Shown: positions 18,579-26,899, numbered from the stretch's first letter. The stretch: 64,000 bases of DNA from DASQFQ01 sp963802905 (GCA_963802905.1 CAWDKH010000008.1:310001-374000); one strand, 5' to 3'. Notes: generated from the sequence alone by a model not told the origin. Translations and numbers: made by a program.

Positions 18579-20332
18579 CGGACCAGCTTGATCGACAGCT
18601 TCGACGAGCGCTGGGCGAGGTTGCCCGCCGCGTCGCGGTTCGTCGTGATCGCGTTCAGGGACAGCGTGCCGCGGCGGCTGAGCGCGCGGACGCCCTTGGG
18701 CAGCTTGACCTTGAGGGTCTTGGTCTGCCCCTGCTTCAGCGAGTAGCGCTGGACCTTCACGAGGGCGTTGAACTTCGTGCCGCCCAGCGAGACCTTGCGC
18801 GCCGTCTGCAGCGCCAGGATGCCCTTGGAGCAGCCGCCGGCCTCGGAGGCCGGGCACTGGACCCGGATCTTGGCCGTGTAGACGCCCTTCTTGAGCTTCG
18901 ACGTGATGCGGCGGTTGAGCACGCGCGCGGCCGTGCCCTTCGTGTCGGGGCCAGGCGGCGCCGCGGTGACGTCCTTGGTCTCGACGTCGACGAGGATGTC
19001 CTCGAGGTCGGCCGTCGCGTTGTCCATGCCGGCGCCGCCACGGGCGAGGTCGGCTGCGCTGTCGCGCACCTTCAGGGTGTCGTTGCCGTCCTGCCCGTCG
19101 ACCGCGTCGCCGATGCCGGGGCCCGGATCGAGCCAGTCGTCGCCGAGGCCGCCGAAGTAGGTGGTCGACTCGTCGCCGCCGGTGAACATGTCGTTGCCGG
19201 AGCCGGCGTCGGCCACCACGGCGATCAGCGCGCCGAGGCCGGGGCCGGTGGTCAGCGTGTCGTCACCGCCGAACGTGTTGAGCTCGAACACCTCGCTGGA
19301 GGCGACGTCGAGCGTGAACGGGTTGTTCGTGCGCGCGTAGTGGACCTTGCCGTTCAGGACGCTGAGTGCGGAGACGTCGTTGGCGGCGCCGAGGTTGTTC
19401 TCGATCTTGTCGAGGCCGTCGTTGCCGTTCATCTGATCGTTGCCGTCGCCGTTGTTCCAGACGAGCGTGTCGTCGCCGGCGTTGCCGTTCATCACGTCGT
19501 TGCCGGGGTTGCCGAGGATGCGGTCGCCGCCGGCGCCGCCGTTGAGCGTGTCGACGCCCGTGCCGCCCTGGATCAGGTCGGCGCCGTCACCGGTGGTGAC
19601 GGTGTCGTTGCCCGGGCCTGCGTCGATCGTCGTCGAGAGCGTCGTACCGGCAGCGCTGGTGAGCGTGTCGGCGCCGGAGAACGCGTTGATGTTCAGGCGC
19701 TCGGTGCTCGCGGCGATGTCGATCTCGATCGCGGCGCCGACGCGGTTGAACCGATGCGCCCCGGGGGTGCCTGCGAGCGGAGCCACGCTCATCACGTCGT
19801 CCGCGGTGCCGTTGTTGAAGAGCGTCTCGTCGGCGCCGTCGCCGCCATCGTTGACGTCGTCGCCGTCGCCGTTGTTCCAGATCATCGTGTCGTTGCCGGC
19901 GCCGCCGCTGATCGACTCCTTGGCCGGCTTGGCCGCATTGTTGGGGCCACCGGTGAGACGGTCGTCGCCTTCACCGCCGCGGATCGTGTCGAGGTTCTTG
20001 CTGCCGACGATGATGTCGTCGCCGGCGCCGCCGTCGATCGTCAACCGACCGGTGTCTGCGGGCACGGTCTGGTCGTCGGGCGCGACGTTGTCGAAGTCGA
20101 TATTCGAGTTGAAGCCGTTGCCGGTGATGTTGTGGGCCAGGTTGGCGCCACTCACGCTGATGGCGATGTTGTCGTTGGCCTCATCTCCGGTGAGCGTGGC
20201 CGTGGTCGCGGAGGTCCTGACGCCGTCCACGGCGGCATTGGCCGCGGCCGGAAGTGCGAGGGCGGCAGCCGCCGTGACGGCCACGAGGGCCGCGGCACGA
20301 CGAACGCCGAGGGTGCGGTGTGTGAGTTCCAT
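18575..20332 (-). CDS. secreted RTX-like calcium-binding repeat protein with duplicated WNNGDG module
   Basis: 585 residues: signal peptide (1-34, cleavage after ANA), then many GGxGxD-type calcium-binding nonapeptides (GGAGDDIIVG, GGEGDDRLTG, GGTGVDTLNGG, NGNAGDDTLVW) to about residue 440, and a basic beta-rich C-terminal domain (about 460-585) with two cysteines. A segment of about 100 residues occurs twice (near 145-250 and 285-375), each opening with WNNGDGxD and closing with LNINAFSGADTL or LNTFGGDDTL. Probably an extracellular structural or adhesive protein. No type I secretion genes are nearby, so export is presumably by Sec. Divergent from the ECF sigma gene. Confidence 0.8.
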   Translation of the reverse strand: MELTHRTLGVRRAAALVAVTAAAALALPAAANAAVDGVRTSATTATLTGDEANDNIAISVSGANLAHNITGNGFNSNIDFDNVAPDDQTVPADTGRLTIDGGAGDDIIVGSKNLDTIRGGEGDDRLTGGPNNAAKPAKESISGGAGNDTMIWNNGDGDDVNDGGDGADETLFNNGTADDVMSVAPLAGTPGAHRFNRVGAAIEIDIAASTERLNINAFSGADTLTSAAGTTLSTTIDAGPGNDTVTTGDGADLIQGGTGVDTLNGGAGGDRILGNPGNDVMNGNAGDDTLVWNNGDGNDQMNGNDGLDKIENNLGAANDVSALSVLNGKVHYARTNNPFTLDVASSEVFELNTFGGDDTLTTGPGLGALIAVVADAGSGNDMFTGGDESTTYFGGLGDDWLDPGPGIGDAVDGQDGNDTLKVRDSAADLARGGAGMDNATADLEDILVDVETKDVTAAPPGPDTKGTAARVLNRRITSKLKKGVYTAKIRVQCPASEAGGCSKGILALQTARKVSLGGTKFNALVKVQRYSLKQGQTKTLKVKLPKGVRALSRRGTLSLNAITTNRDAAGNLAQRSSKLSIKLVR

Positions 20333-20353
20333 GCTGCGATGGACGCCGGGGGC

Positions 20354-20370
20354 GCACGGTTATTCCGTGC
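20354..20370. promoter_or_regulatory. inverted repeat between the RTX-like and ECF sigma genes
   Basis: GCACGG (20354-20359) and CCGTGC (20365-20370) flank TTATT, a perfect 6-bp inverted repeat in the 63-bp divergent promoter region. It may be an operator controlling either gene. Confidence 0.4.
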
Positions 20371-20395
20371 CAACTTCTGAGAGGGTCCACTCGAC

Positions 20396-20887
20396 GTGAC
20401 CCCAGAGCTCGAGCGGGACGCACTCGGCGACCACCTCGACCGCCTCTACCGGGCGGCGTGGGCGCTGTGCGGCTCGCGCGAGGACGCCGAGGACCTGGTC
20501 CAGGAGACCTACACGAAGGTGCTCTCGAAGCGCCGCATCATCCGCACGCGCGAGGACACGCTGCCGTACCTGCTCACCGTCCTGCGCAACACCTACATCT
20601 CCTCGCTGCGCACGAAGGGCCGCCGGCCGCAGACCGCGCCGCTGGAGGACTCCGAGGAGCGGCTCGCCGCTCCGGCCGCGGTCGGGCCGGTGTCGCAGCT
20701 GGCCGCACGCGAGGTATTCGCGGCGATCGCGGAGCTGCCCGACGACCAACGCGACGCGCTCGCCGCGGTCGACGTCGCCGGGCTCAGCTACCAGGAGGCG
20801 GCCGAGGCGCTGGAGGTGCCGGTCGGCACGATCATGAGCCGCCTCTACCGCGGGCGCAATCGCGTCGCCGAGACGGTCGGGCGGTAG
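20396..20887 (+). CDS. ECF-type RNA polymerase sigma factor
   Basis: 163 residues. Sigma region 2 (about 12-75) with LYRAAWALCGSREDAEDLVQETYTKVL, the core-binding and -10 recognition helix, and region 4 (about 105-158) with LPDDQRDALAAVDVAGLSYQEAAEAL and VGTIMSRLYRGRNRV. Start is GTG at 20396 with GAGAGGG 10 nt upstream. The stop codon shares one base with the start of the following SDR gene (TAGTG), so they are co-transcribed. No anti-sigma gene is next to it. Confidence 0.93.
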   Translation: MTPELERDALGDHLDRLYRAAWALCGSREDAEDLVQETYTKVLSKRRIIRTREDTLPYLLTVLRNTYISSLRTKGRRPQTAPLEDSEERLAAPAAVGPVSQLAAREVFAAIAELPDDQRDALAAVDVAGLSYQEAAEALEVPVGTIMSRLYRGRNRVAETVGR

Positions 20888-21615
20888 TGGACCTCGGGCT
20901 CGCGGGCAAGCGGGCGCTCGTCACGGGCGCGTCGGGCGGGATCGGCCAGGCGGTCGCGCGCGAGCTGGCGGCCGAGGGCGTCGAGGTCGTCGCCCACTAC
21001 CACCGCAACCGCGAGGCAGCGGAGGCACTCGGCGGCCTGGCGCTCGGCGCCGACCTGCGCGACGAGGCGCAGGTCGCTGCGCTGTTCGAGCAGGCCGGTC
21101 CGCTCGACCTGTGCGTCGCCAACGCAGGCGTCTGGCCGAGCGAGGAGGTTCCCGTGGCGGAGCTGCCGCTGGAGCGCTGGCGGGACACGATCGAGGGCAA
21201 CCTCACGGCGACGTTCCTGACCGCCCGCGGCTTCGCTCACGGGCTGGCCGGCGGGCCCGGCGCGCTCGTCCTCATCGGCTCGACCGCCGGTCGCTTCGGC
21301 GAGGCCGGCCACGCGGACTACGCGTCCGCCAAGGCGGCGATCGGCCAGGGGCTGCTGCTGTCGCTCAAGAACGAGCTGGCGCCGGCGCGCGTCAACGTCG
21401 TCGCCCCCGGCTGGACGGTGTCGCCGATGACCGAGGCATCGCTGACCGACGCGGTCGTCGAGCACGTGACCGCGACGATGGCGCTGAAGAAGGTCGCGCG
21501 CGCCGAGGACGTCGCGCGGACCGTGGTGTGGCTGTGCTCGGAGCGGGCCGCCGGCCACGTCACCGGTGAGGTGGTGACGGTCGCCGGCGGCATGGAAGGC
21601 CGCCTGCTGCGCTAA
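20887..21615 (+). CDS. short-chain dehydrogenase/reductase (FabG-like)
   Basis: 242-residue classical SDR. Cofactor motif TGASGGIG near 14-21, NAG near 80, catalytic Ser in LIGSTAGRFG near 130 and YASAK near 146-150, then PGW near 173. The N-terminal NADP-type residues are not decisive. Substrate unknown; the family reduces 3-oxoacyl thioesters or sugars and alcohols. Starts at a GTG overlapping the sigma factor stop by one base, so possibly a target or partner of that sigma factor. Confidence 0.88.
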   Translation: MDLGLAGKRALVTGASGGIGQAVARELAAEGVEVVAHYHRNREAAEALGGLALGADLRDEAQVAALFEQAGPLDLCVANAGVWPSEEVPVAELPLERWRDTIEGNLTATFLTARGFAHGLAGGPGALVLIGSTAGRFGEAGHADYASAKAAIGQGLLLSLKNELAPARVNVVAPGWTVSPMTEASLTDAVVEHVTATMALKKVARAEDVARTVVWLCSERAAGHVTGEVVTVAGGMEGRLLR

Positions 21616-21619
21616 TGGC

Positions 21620-22219
21620 CTAGCCGACGTCCATCACCCAGTAGGCGCGGCCGCCACAGCCGCCGAGGCGCTTGACGCCGACGCCGGCGGCATGGCCGCC
21701 GCCGAGGACGATCGCGCGGTGCGGCGGGCTGTTCAGCCAGGCGCGCAGCGTCGCCCGCGGGCTTGCCAGCGTGCCGCAACCCCAGGCGATGACTTCGCCG
21801 ACGCCACCGCGCCAGCCGGCAGCGCGGACCCGGGCGAGCGGGCTCTTGCCGTTCGGCGAGACGTGTGCGAAGAAGTTCCGGCGGCCCATATCCGACGCGT
21901 GGCGCGCGGCGGCGCGGCCGAGGTGGCGCTCGGCCCGGAACGGCGAGAGGCCGGCGCCGGCGCGAGCGTGGTTGACGAGGCACAGCATCGCGCGGCGCAT
22001 GACGGCGGTCGAGGCGCGGCGGGCGCCGGCGCCGCGGCAGCCGCCGGACGCGAGCGCGGTCGGCGACAGCGCGCCGGGACTGGCCGCGGAGAGGCCAGGC
22101 AACGGGACAGGAGGAACGATCTCCGCCGACGCGGTCGCGGGCACAGCAGCGAGGACGATCCCCGCGACGAGGATCGTCGAACGACGTGCGGCGAGAGGCC
22201 GCTTCCGAGCGCTAAGCAT
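21620..22219 (-). CDS. secreted CAP (SCP/PR1) domain protein
   Basis: 199 residues with a signal peptide (about 1-32, ending ATASA). The CAP domain spans about 75-199: CLVNHARAGAGLSPF, the first histidine in AARHASDMGRRNFFAHVSPNG, then the tail WLNSPPHRAIVLGG with the second histidine. The E in GEVIAW completes the cavity. It resembles bacterial YkwD-like proteins; function unknown. An AGGGGAG Shine-Dalgarno lies 7-8 nt before the ATG. Ends 4 bp from the convergent SDR gene. Confidence 0.86.
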   Translation of the reverse strand: MLSARKRPLAARRSTILVAGIVLAAVPATASAEIVPPVPLPGLSAASPGALSPTALASGGCRGAGARRASTAVMRRAMLCLVNHARAGAGLSPFRAERHLGRAAARHASDMGRRNFFAHVSPNGKSPLARVRAAGWRGGVGEVIAWGCGTLASPRATLRAWLNSPPHRAIVLGGGHAAGVGVKRLGGCGGRAYWVMDVG

Positions 22220-22298
22220 GCGGGACTCCCCTTGGGTCCGAGTGCTTGTTGTTGAGAGCGGCGCAACACCCCTGTCGCCACCGTCTCTTTTCGAACAA

Positions 22299-22320
22299 GC
22301 ACCCTGGTACCCCCAGGTGC
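22299..22320 (-). terminator. hairpin after the GNAT gene
   Basis: On the minus strand GCACCTGG pairs with CCAGGGTGC (one bulge) around GGGTA, followed by TTGTT. It lies 12 nt past the stop codon at 22332. The remaining 80 bp up to the CAP gene is its promoter region. Confidence 0.45.
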
Positions 22321-22331
22321 CCTCTTACTGA

Positions 22332-22958
22332 TCAAACTTTTTTCACGTTATCCACGATGAACAACGGCGGTGCCGTTCCGGACACCTCGACGTCCACGTC
22401 GCGCAGCGCCGATCGCTCCCATTCGGCGCGCTCCAGGCCGAAGACGACGACGTCGTGGACCGCGTCCCCGTGGCGGTGCCACGCGCGAAGGACGCCCTCG
22501 CGGCGGAAGCCCACGCGCTCGAGCGCGACCTGCGAGCGGCCGTTGCGCGTGTTGGCCCACGCGGTCAGCCGGCCCATGCCGAGCGTCTCGAAGCCGAGCG
22601 CCGCGATCAGCGCCTTCGACTCGAGGTTCGAGCCGGTGCCCCAGTACTCGCGGCCGAACCACGACCCGACCGTCGCGCGGCGATCGCGCCGCGACAACTC
22701 GGAGAGCCCCGTGACGCCGATCGGCCCGTGCTCGCGATGGTCGATCAGGAACTCGAGCATCTCGCCGCGCTCGCGCTTGGCGGCCAGCTCCTTGATGTAG
22801 GCGAGCGGCTCCTCGACACGCGTGTACGGGCCCCACGAGAAGTAGCGCGTGACGAGCGGATCGGAGCCGAGCTCGAGCAGCCGCGGCGCGTCGTCGGGCG
22901 TCGCGTAGCGCAGCGTCAGCGTCGGGCCCGAGACGGTGAGCGGGGCGGCCTCGGTCAC
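22332..22958 (-). CDS. GNAT family N-acetyltransferase (RimJ/RimL-like)
   Basis: 208 residues, RimJ/RimL-type GNAT: opening LTVSGPTLTLRYATPDDAPRLLEL, central strand FLIDHREHGPIGVTGLSEL, acetyl-CoA loop YWGTGSNLESKALI and the C-terminal NTRNGRSQVALERVGFRREGVLR. It ends with about 45 extra residues. Start taken as GTG at 22956-22958, as no ATG fits and the -10 element lies 9 nt upstream. Substrate unknown; relatives acetylate ribosomal protein N-termini or small amines. Confidence 0.85.
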   Translation of the reverse strand: MTEAAPLTVSGPTLTLRYATPDDAPRLLELGSDPLVTRYFSWGPYTRVEEPLAYIKELAAKRERGEMLEFLIDHREHGPIGVTGLSELSRRDRRATVGSWFGREYWGTGSNLESKALIAALGFETLGMGRLTAWANTRNGRSQVALERVGFRREGVLRAWHRHGDAVHDVVVFGLERAEWERSALRDVDVEVSGTAPPLFIVDNVKKV

Positions 22959-22967
22959 CGCGCCGAT

Positions 22968-22975
22968 GCTATACA
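22968..22975. promoter_or_regulatory. shared divergent -10 (GCTATACA)
   Basis: TATACA (22970-22975, plus) is 7 nt before the GTG at 22983. On the minus strand TATAGC (22973-22968) is 9 nt before the GTG at 22958. The two -10 elements overlap by 4 bp, so the two promoters must compete. Confidence 0.5.
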
Positions 22976-22982
22976 CGCGTTC

Positions 22983-23669
22983 GTGATCGCCGTCCTCTAC
23001 GACGTGCACGGCAATCTCGGAGCGCTCGACGCCGTGCTCGCGGATGCGCGCGCCGCCGGCGCCGACCGCTGGGTGCTCGGCGGCGACTACGCGGTGTTCG
23101 GCGCCTGGCAGGCCGAGACCGTGGCGCGGCTGCAGGAGCTCGAGCCGGCGACCTGGATCCGCGGCAACGTCGACCGGTGGGCCGGTGGGGACCCCCCGGA
23201 CGACAGCACCCTCCAGGCCGCCGTCGCCGACACGCGCGCGACACTCGGCGACGCGCTCGCCGACGAGCTCGGCCGCCTCCCGTTCGAGACCGAGGTCGCG
23301 GGCGCGCGCTTCGTCCACGCCTCCCCCGTCTCCGACATGCGCTCGTTCTCAGCCGAGCCGGACGGCGACGACGAGGAGCTGCTCGACGGCACCACGCACT
23401 CGCGGCTCGTGTTCGGCCACACGCACGTGCAGTTCCGCCGCCCCGCCACGGTCGGCGACGTCGAGCTCGTCAACCCGGGCTCGGTCGGCGTCCCGCTCGA
23501 CGGCGACCCGCGCGCCGCCTACGCGCTGATCGACCCCGACAGCCACGAGCTCGAGCTGCGCCGCGTCGACTACGACACCCAGGCCACGATCGACAAGCTG
23601 CGCGAGACCTACGGCGACCGAGAGTGGGCGCCGACGATCCTCAAGCGACTCCAGACGCAGTCTTTCTAG
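22983..23669 (+). CDS. metallophosphoesterase (YfcE/MJ0936-like)
   Basis: 228-residue calcineurin-like phosphoesterase. Metal motifs: DVHGN at 7-11 (D-x-H-x-N), GGDYAVFG near 33-40 (GD), GNVD near 61 (GN-D, in place of GNHD), and GHTHVQF near 141-147 (GHTH). Acts on phosphodiesters or phosphomonoesters; the true substrate is not known. GTG start, leaderless. Overlaps the convergent MarR gene by 29 bp at the 3' end. Confidence 0.86.
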   Translation: MIAVLYDVHGNLGALDAVLADARAAGADRWVLGGDYAVFGAWQAETVARLQELEPATWIRGNVDRWAGGDPPDDSTLQAAVADTRATLGDALADELGRLPFETEVAGARFVHASPVSDMRSFSAEPDGDDEELLDGTTHSRLVFGHTHVQFRRPATVGDVELVNPGSVGVPLDGDPRAAYALIDPDSHELELRRVDYDTQATIDKLRETYGDREWAPTILKRLQTQSF

Positions 23670-24192
23670 CCTCGGCCGCCTTTCTTGCCGCGGTCACGGG
23701 GCAGGTGCCTCGGTGATGGCCGCAGGCTTCGACGTCGCACAGCCGGCACAGGCGCCGGGCCGACGCGCGGTCGCTCGTCAGCCCGGCCAGCATCCGCTCG
23801 TGCAGCCCGCTGAGCGTCGCGCGCTCGTCCGCCGACAGCACGACCAGCGCCTGCTCGAGGGCCTCCTCGCGCGCGATCCGCACCGCCTCCGCCGCCGCAT
23901 GGCCGACGGGCGTCAGCGCGACCGCCACCGTCCGCCCGTCCGGCCCCGGCCGGCGCGCGGCCAGCCCGGCAGCCTCCAGCCGGTCGACCAGTCGCACGGC
24001 GCCGGAGTGGGTGAGGCCGAGCGTCTCGCGCAGCGCGTCGATCGGCTCGCCGCCCAGGAAGCCGTCGAGCGCCGACAGCGCGGCGGGCGCGGAGGGACCG
24101 AGCGGCGACTCGGTCGCGGTCTCGATGCGGCCCGCTACCGCGAGCGAGAGCGTTCCGAGCAGGTTGGCGTCACGGGCATTCGTATGATCCAC
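23641..24192 (-). CDS. MarR-family regulator with a C-terminal cysteine cluster
   Basis: 183 residues. MarR winged helix at about 35-100: LRETLGLTHSGAVRLVDRLEAAGLAARRPGPDGRTVAVALT. After the dimerisation helices comes an unusual C-terminal cluster C149, C152, C157, H159, H160, C164 (CRLCDVEACGHHRGTC), suited to binding zinc or sensing redox. GTG start at 24192 with TACAAT 6 nt upstream. It is divergent from the zinc-ribbon gene, with overlapping promoters; target unknown. Confidence 0.85.
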   Translation of the reverse strand: MDHTNARDANLLGTLSLAVAGRIETATESPLGPSAPAALSALDGFLGGEPIDALRETLGLTHSGAVRLVDRLEAAGLAARRPGPDGRTVAVALTPVGHAAAEAVRIAREEALEQALVVLSADERATLSGLHERMLAGLTSDRASARRLCRLCDVEACGHHRGTCPVTAARKAAEARKTASGVA

Positions 24193-24198
24193 TCACAC

Positions 24199-24208
24199 AT
24201 TGTACGAT
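24199..24208. promoter_or_regulatory. overlapping divergent -10 elements (ATTGTACGAT)
   Basis: TACGAT (24203-24208, plus) lies 8 nt before the ATG at 24217. TACAAT (24204-24199, minus) lies 6 nt before the GTG at 24192. They overlap by two bases around GTAC, again predicting leaderless transcripts. Confidence 0.55.
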
Positions 24209-24216
24209 TCGTGGCA

Positions 24217-25033
24217 ATGGATCCGCGTACGAAGGCAGCCGAAGACGTCAGGGAGATCTTCGCCCGGGCTCCGAAGGAGACGCCGCCGCGCGTCTGCCCC
24301 AGCTGCGGGGCCGCCCATGTCACCCAGCGCGCCTTCTGCCCGAGCTGCGGCAAGCGCTACGACCGCCGCTTCGCGCGCGTCTCCGACACGCAGCGCTGGA
24401 TCCTCGCCGGGCGTCGCGTTCGCCGGCGTGATCGTCGCGTGCATCCTGATCCTCCCCGGCGTCTTCGACGCCAAGCGCGAGACCAACGCGCGCCTGGCCA
24501 AGGAGCACGCCGCGCGGGTCGCGGCCGAGCGGAAGCGCCTCACGCGCGAGCAGCGCCCGATGCGCGGGCGCCCCGTCGGCCTCAAGCCGCCGGGGCCGAC
24601 CGCCAGCGCCTCCGAGCAACTCGCCGCCCGCCGCAAGCTGATCACCGCCCTCGAGGGCGCGATCCTCGCCGACGCCCAGAACCGCGTGAAGACCGGCCAG
24701 CTCGACGGCCCCGTCAAGAGCGTGAGCTGCGGGCCGCTGATCCGCAACCCGGGCAACGTCGGCGAGGAGGAGGACCTCTCGAACAGCCGCGGGCGCTACG
24801 ACTGCGTCGCGGTCAAGCGCGAGGTCATGAAGGGCGGCAAGGTCGTCGGCCTGTTCGGCCATCCGTTCGTCGGCACCGCCGACTTCAAGCGCTTCACCTA
24901 CGTCTGGTGCAAGGACAACAAAGTCCCGGGCGAGCGGGGCAAACCGCTTGCCAAGGTGACCATCCCAGCCGTCTGCATCGGGGCCGAGGGGCGCCCGCGC
25001 GTCGGCGATGGGTATCTTTCGTCAACACCTTGA
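24217..25033 (+). pseudogene. zinc-ribbon membrane protein of unknown function, frameshifted
   Basis: The first frame (ATG 24217) encodes a double-CxxC zinc ribbon near residues 28-49 (CPSCGAAHVTQRAFCPSCGKR) and then RWILAG. The frame breaks in GGG at 24409-24411; dropping one G continues into VAFAGVIVACILILPGVF, a transmembrane helix, then a coiled-coil-like charged segment (AKRETNARLAKEHAARVAAE) and an outside domain of about 150 residues with three cysteines. Intact length about 271 residues. No family recognised for the C-terminal domain. The frameshift is likely a sequencing insertion. Confidence 0.7.
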
Positions 25034-25119
25034 ACAAAGTCGGATTGGGGTCTGGCTTTAGGGGTACTCGACGAGACGGGCAGGGCGGGGTTCAACCGGG
25101 GGACAAGGAGTGAGCCGAC

Positions 25120-25470
25120 GTGGATCAGCCGCTGGGGATTACCTTCGAGAGCTTGGCTCCCGACACCGTTTGCGTCGCGCTCAGCGGGGAGCTCGACTTC
25201 TCGCGTGCGTACACGTTCGATGAAGAGATGCGGCGGGTCGAGTCGCAGAAGCCGAACAGCATCGTGCTCGACCTTCGCAAGCTGAACTTCATCGACTCTG
25301 CAGGGCTCGGGCGCGTGCTCGCGGTCCAGCGCCGGGCCGGTCGCGACGGGCGCCGGTTGGTGGTGGTGCGCGGCTGCCGCGCGGTCGAGCGGCTGTTCGC
25401 ACTGAGTGCGCTCGACATGCGGCTCGAGATGGTCAGCGAACCGCGCGCGGTCCTGGGATCGCCGGCGTAG
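25120..25470 (+). CDS. STAS-domain anti-sigma factor antagonist
   Basis: 116 residues, a single STAS domain like SpoIIAA/RsbV. The phosphorylation site is S60 in LNFIDSAGLGRVL; opening beta strand VCVALSGELDFSRAYTF is typical. It would bind and release an anti-sigma kinase in partner-switching, but no such kinase or sigma-B gene is adjacent. GTG start at 25120 with a good AAGGAG 9 nt upstream. Overlaps the convergent HD-GYP gene by 38 bp. Confidence 0.88.
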   Translation: MDQPLGITFESLAPDTVCVALSGELDFSRAYTFDEEMRRVESQKPNSIVLDLRKLNFIDSAGLGRVLAVQRRAGRDGRRLVVVRGCRAVERLFALSALDMRLEMVSEPRAVLGSPA

Positions 25471-26785
25471 CCAGCGTCACCGGCCCGAGCTCGCGCGTCT
25501 CCTCCAGCGCCCCGAGCGCCTCGGGGCAGAAGGCGGCGCCGACGTCGCCGCGCATGATCTCGCGGACCTGGTCTGGCTCCATCGCGTCGCGGTAGGGCCG
25601 CTTTGCGGTCAGCGCCTCGCAGACGTCGGCGACGGCGAGCACGCGCGCGTCGCGGTTGAGCTGCTCGGCGCGCAGGCCGAGGTGGTAGCCGCGGCCGTCG
25701 AGGCGCTCGTGGTGGGCGCCCGCGGTGGCGGCGAGGTCGCGGAAGGCGCTCACGCGCTCGAGGATCCGGACGGTCAGCTCGGGATGGCGGCGCATCTGCA
25801 CCCACTCCTCGTCGTCGAGCTTGCCCGGCTTGTCGAGGATCAGGTTGGAGACGCCGAGCTTGCCGATGTCGTGCAGCAGCGCGGCGCGGCGCAGGTCGCG
25901 CAGCTCGCGCGGGCCATAGCCGAGCACGTCGGCGACCGCGACGGCGATGCGGGCCACGCCGACCGAGTGGGTGCCCGTGTAGGGCGACTTGGCGTCGATG
26001 ATCAGCGCGAACGCCTCGGCCACGCGGTCCAGCCGCTCGCCGTCGGCGTGCTGGATCCGGTCCGCGGGCTCGAAGGCGCCGATCACCGCGTGCGGCTCGT
26101 GGCCGCCGAGCGCGCTCCAGAAGCCGTGATCGCGGCGGGTGGCGCGCAGCGCGTCGACCAGCTCGGGGTCGAACCAGGTGCCGCGGCGGTCGGCGGCGAC
26201 GTCGAACACCGCGCGCGGGCCGGCGGCGGCGAAGAACACCTCGACGGTCTGGGCGAGGCAGACGATGCGGCCGAGCAGTGGGATCGCGTCGCCGGCCAGG
26301 CCGTAGGGGTAGCCGTGGCCGTCCCAGTGCTCGTCGAGCGTCTTGATCGCCTCGGCCGTCGTCTCTGTCAGCTCGATCATGCGCGCGATGTCGGCGCCGC
26401 GCTCGCAGCGCAGCTCGGTCATCTCGCGGGCGCCCTCGGCGCCGCTCCGGGCGATCGCGGCGAGCCGGCGGGTGCGGGCGTAGCGGACCGTGTACTTCAG
26501 GGCCTCGAACGGGCGCAGGTGGTTGGTCAGCTTGCGGGCGCGCTTGAGCTCGAAGTCGTCGGCCCCGAACAGGGCGGAGAGCTTGGCCGCGTTGCTCGAG
26601 CAGCCGGCGTCCTTGAGCAGCAGCGCGTAGAACAGCGACGAGCGCGTCTGGTCGTCGAGCCCGATCTCCTCGCCGATGCGCATGCCGATCGCGCACGAGC
26701 GCACGGCGTGGCCCATCGGCTGGCCCTCGGTGACGTCGAGGGCGTACGAGAGCGCGGAGATGACCTCTGAGAGGCGGATGTCCAC
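25433..26785 (-). CDS. HD-GYP-type phosphohydrolase with a degenerate second HD domain
   Basis: 450 residues from the GTG at 26783-26785. The C-terminal half (about 245-420) has a full HD-GYP set: AALLHDIGKLGVSN, HPELTVRILERV, HHERLDGRGYHLGL and ARVLAVADVCEALTAKRPYR. The N-terminal half is a second HD-like domain where the metal-binding HD is replaced (LLLKDAGCSS) though HWDGHGYPYG is kept. HD-GYP proteins hydrolyse cyclic di-GMP or related nucleotides; that activity is inferred. An identical-type HD gene lies at 40203-40761. Confidence 0.82.
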   Translation of the reverse strand: MDIRLSEVISALSYALDVTEGQPMGHAVRSCAIGMRIGEEIGLDDQTRSSLFYALLLKDAGCSSNAAKLSALFGADDFELKRARKLTNHLRPFEALKYTVRYARTRRLAAIARSGAEGAREMTELRCERGADIARMIELTETTAEAIKTLDEHWDGHGYPYGLAGDAIPLLGRIVCLAQTVEVFFAAAGPRAVFDVAADRRGTWFDPELVDALRATRRDHGFWSALGGHEPHAVIGAFEPADRIQHADGERLDRVAEAFALIIDAKSPYTGTHSVGVARIAVAVADVLGYGPRELRDLRRAALLHDIGKLGVSNLILDKPGKLDDEEWVQMRRHPELTVRILERVSAFRDLAATAGAHHERLDGRGYHLGLRAEQLNRDARVLAVADVCEALTAKRPYRDAMEPDQVREIMRGDVGAAFCPEALGALEETRELGPVTLATPAIPGPRAVR

Positions 26786-26886
26786 GTTGTCGCCATCGGC
26801 GGAACCCGCGCGGCGCTTGACTCGACACGCGGTCCATGCGCGTTCGACCGAAGGAGGAAATCCGCTCGTTTCCTCTGTTTCGGGCG

Positions 26887-26892
26887 CATACT
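26887..26892 (+). promoter_or_regulatory. -10 element (CATACT), leaderless S51 start
   Basis: CATACT lies 7 nt before the ATG at 26900; no Shine-Dalgarno is present. Confidence 0.5.
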
Positions 26893-26899
26893 GCCGCCC

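Noticed and set aside
18575..20332. RTX toxin with type I secretion
   Set aside because: It has a Sec signal peptide, and no HlyB/HlyD-type or acyltransferase genes are nearby.
16433..20380. 1315-codon open frame on the plus strand
   Set aside because: It crosses ppk in a wrong frame and the RTX-like gene in antisense; R/A-rich composition and no domains.
12998..20887. pairing of the anti-sigma-like protein with the ECF sigma factor
   Set aside because: The genes are 7 kb apart with many unrelated genes between; nothing in the sequence links them.
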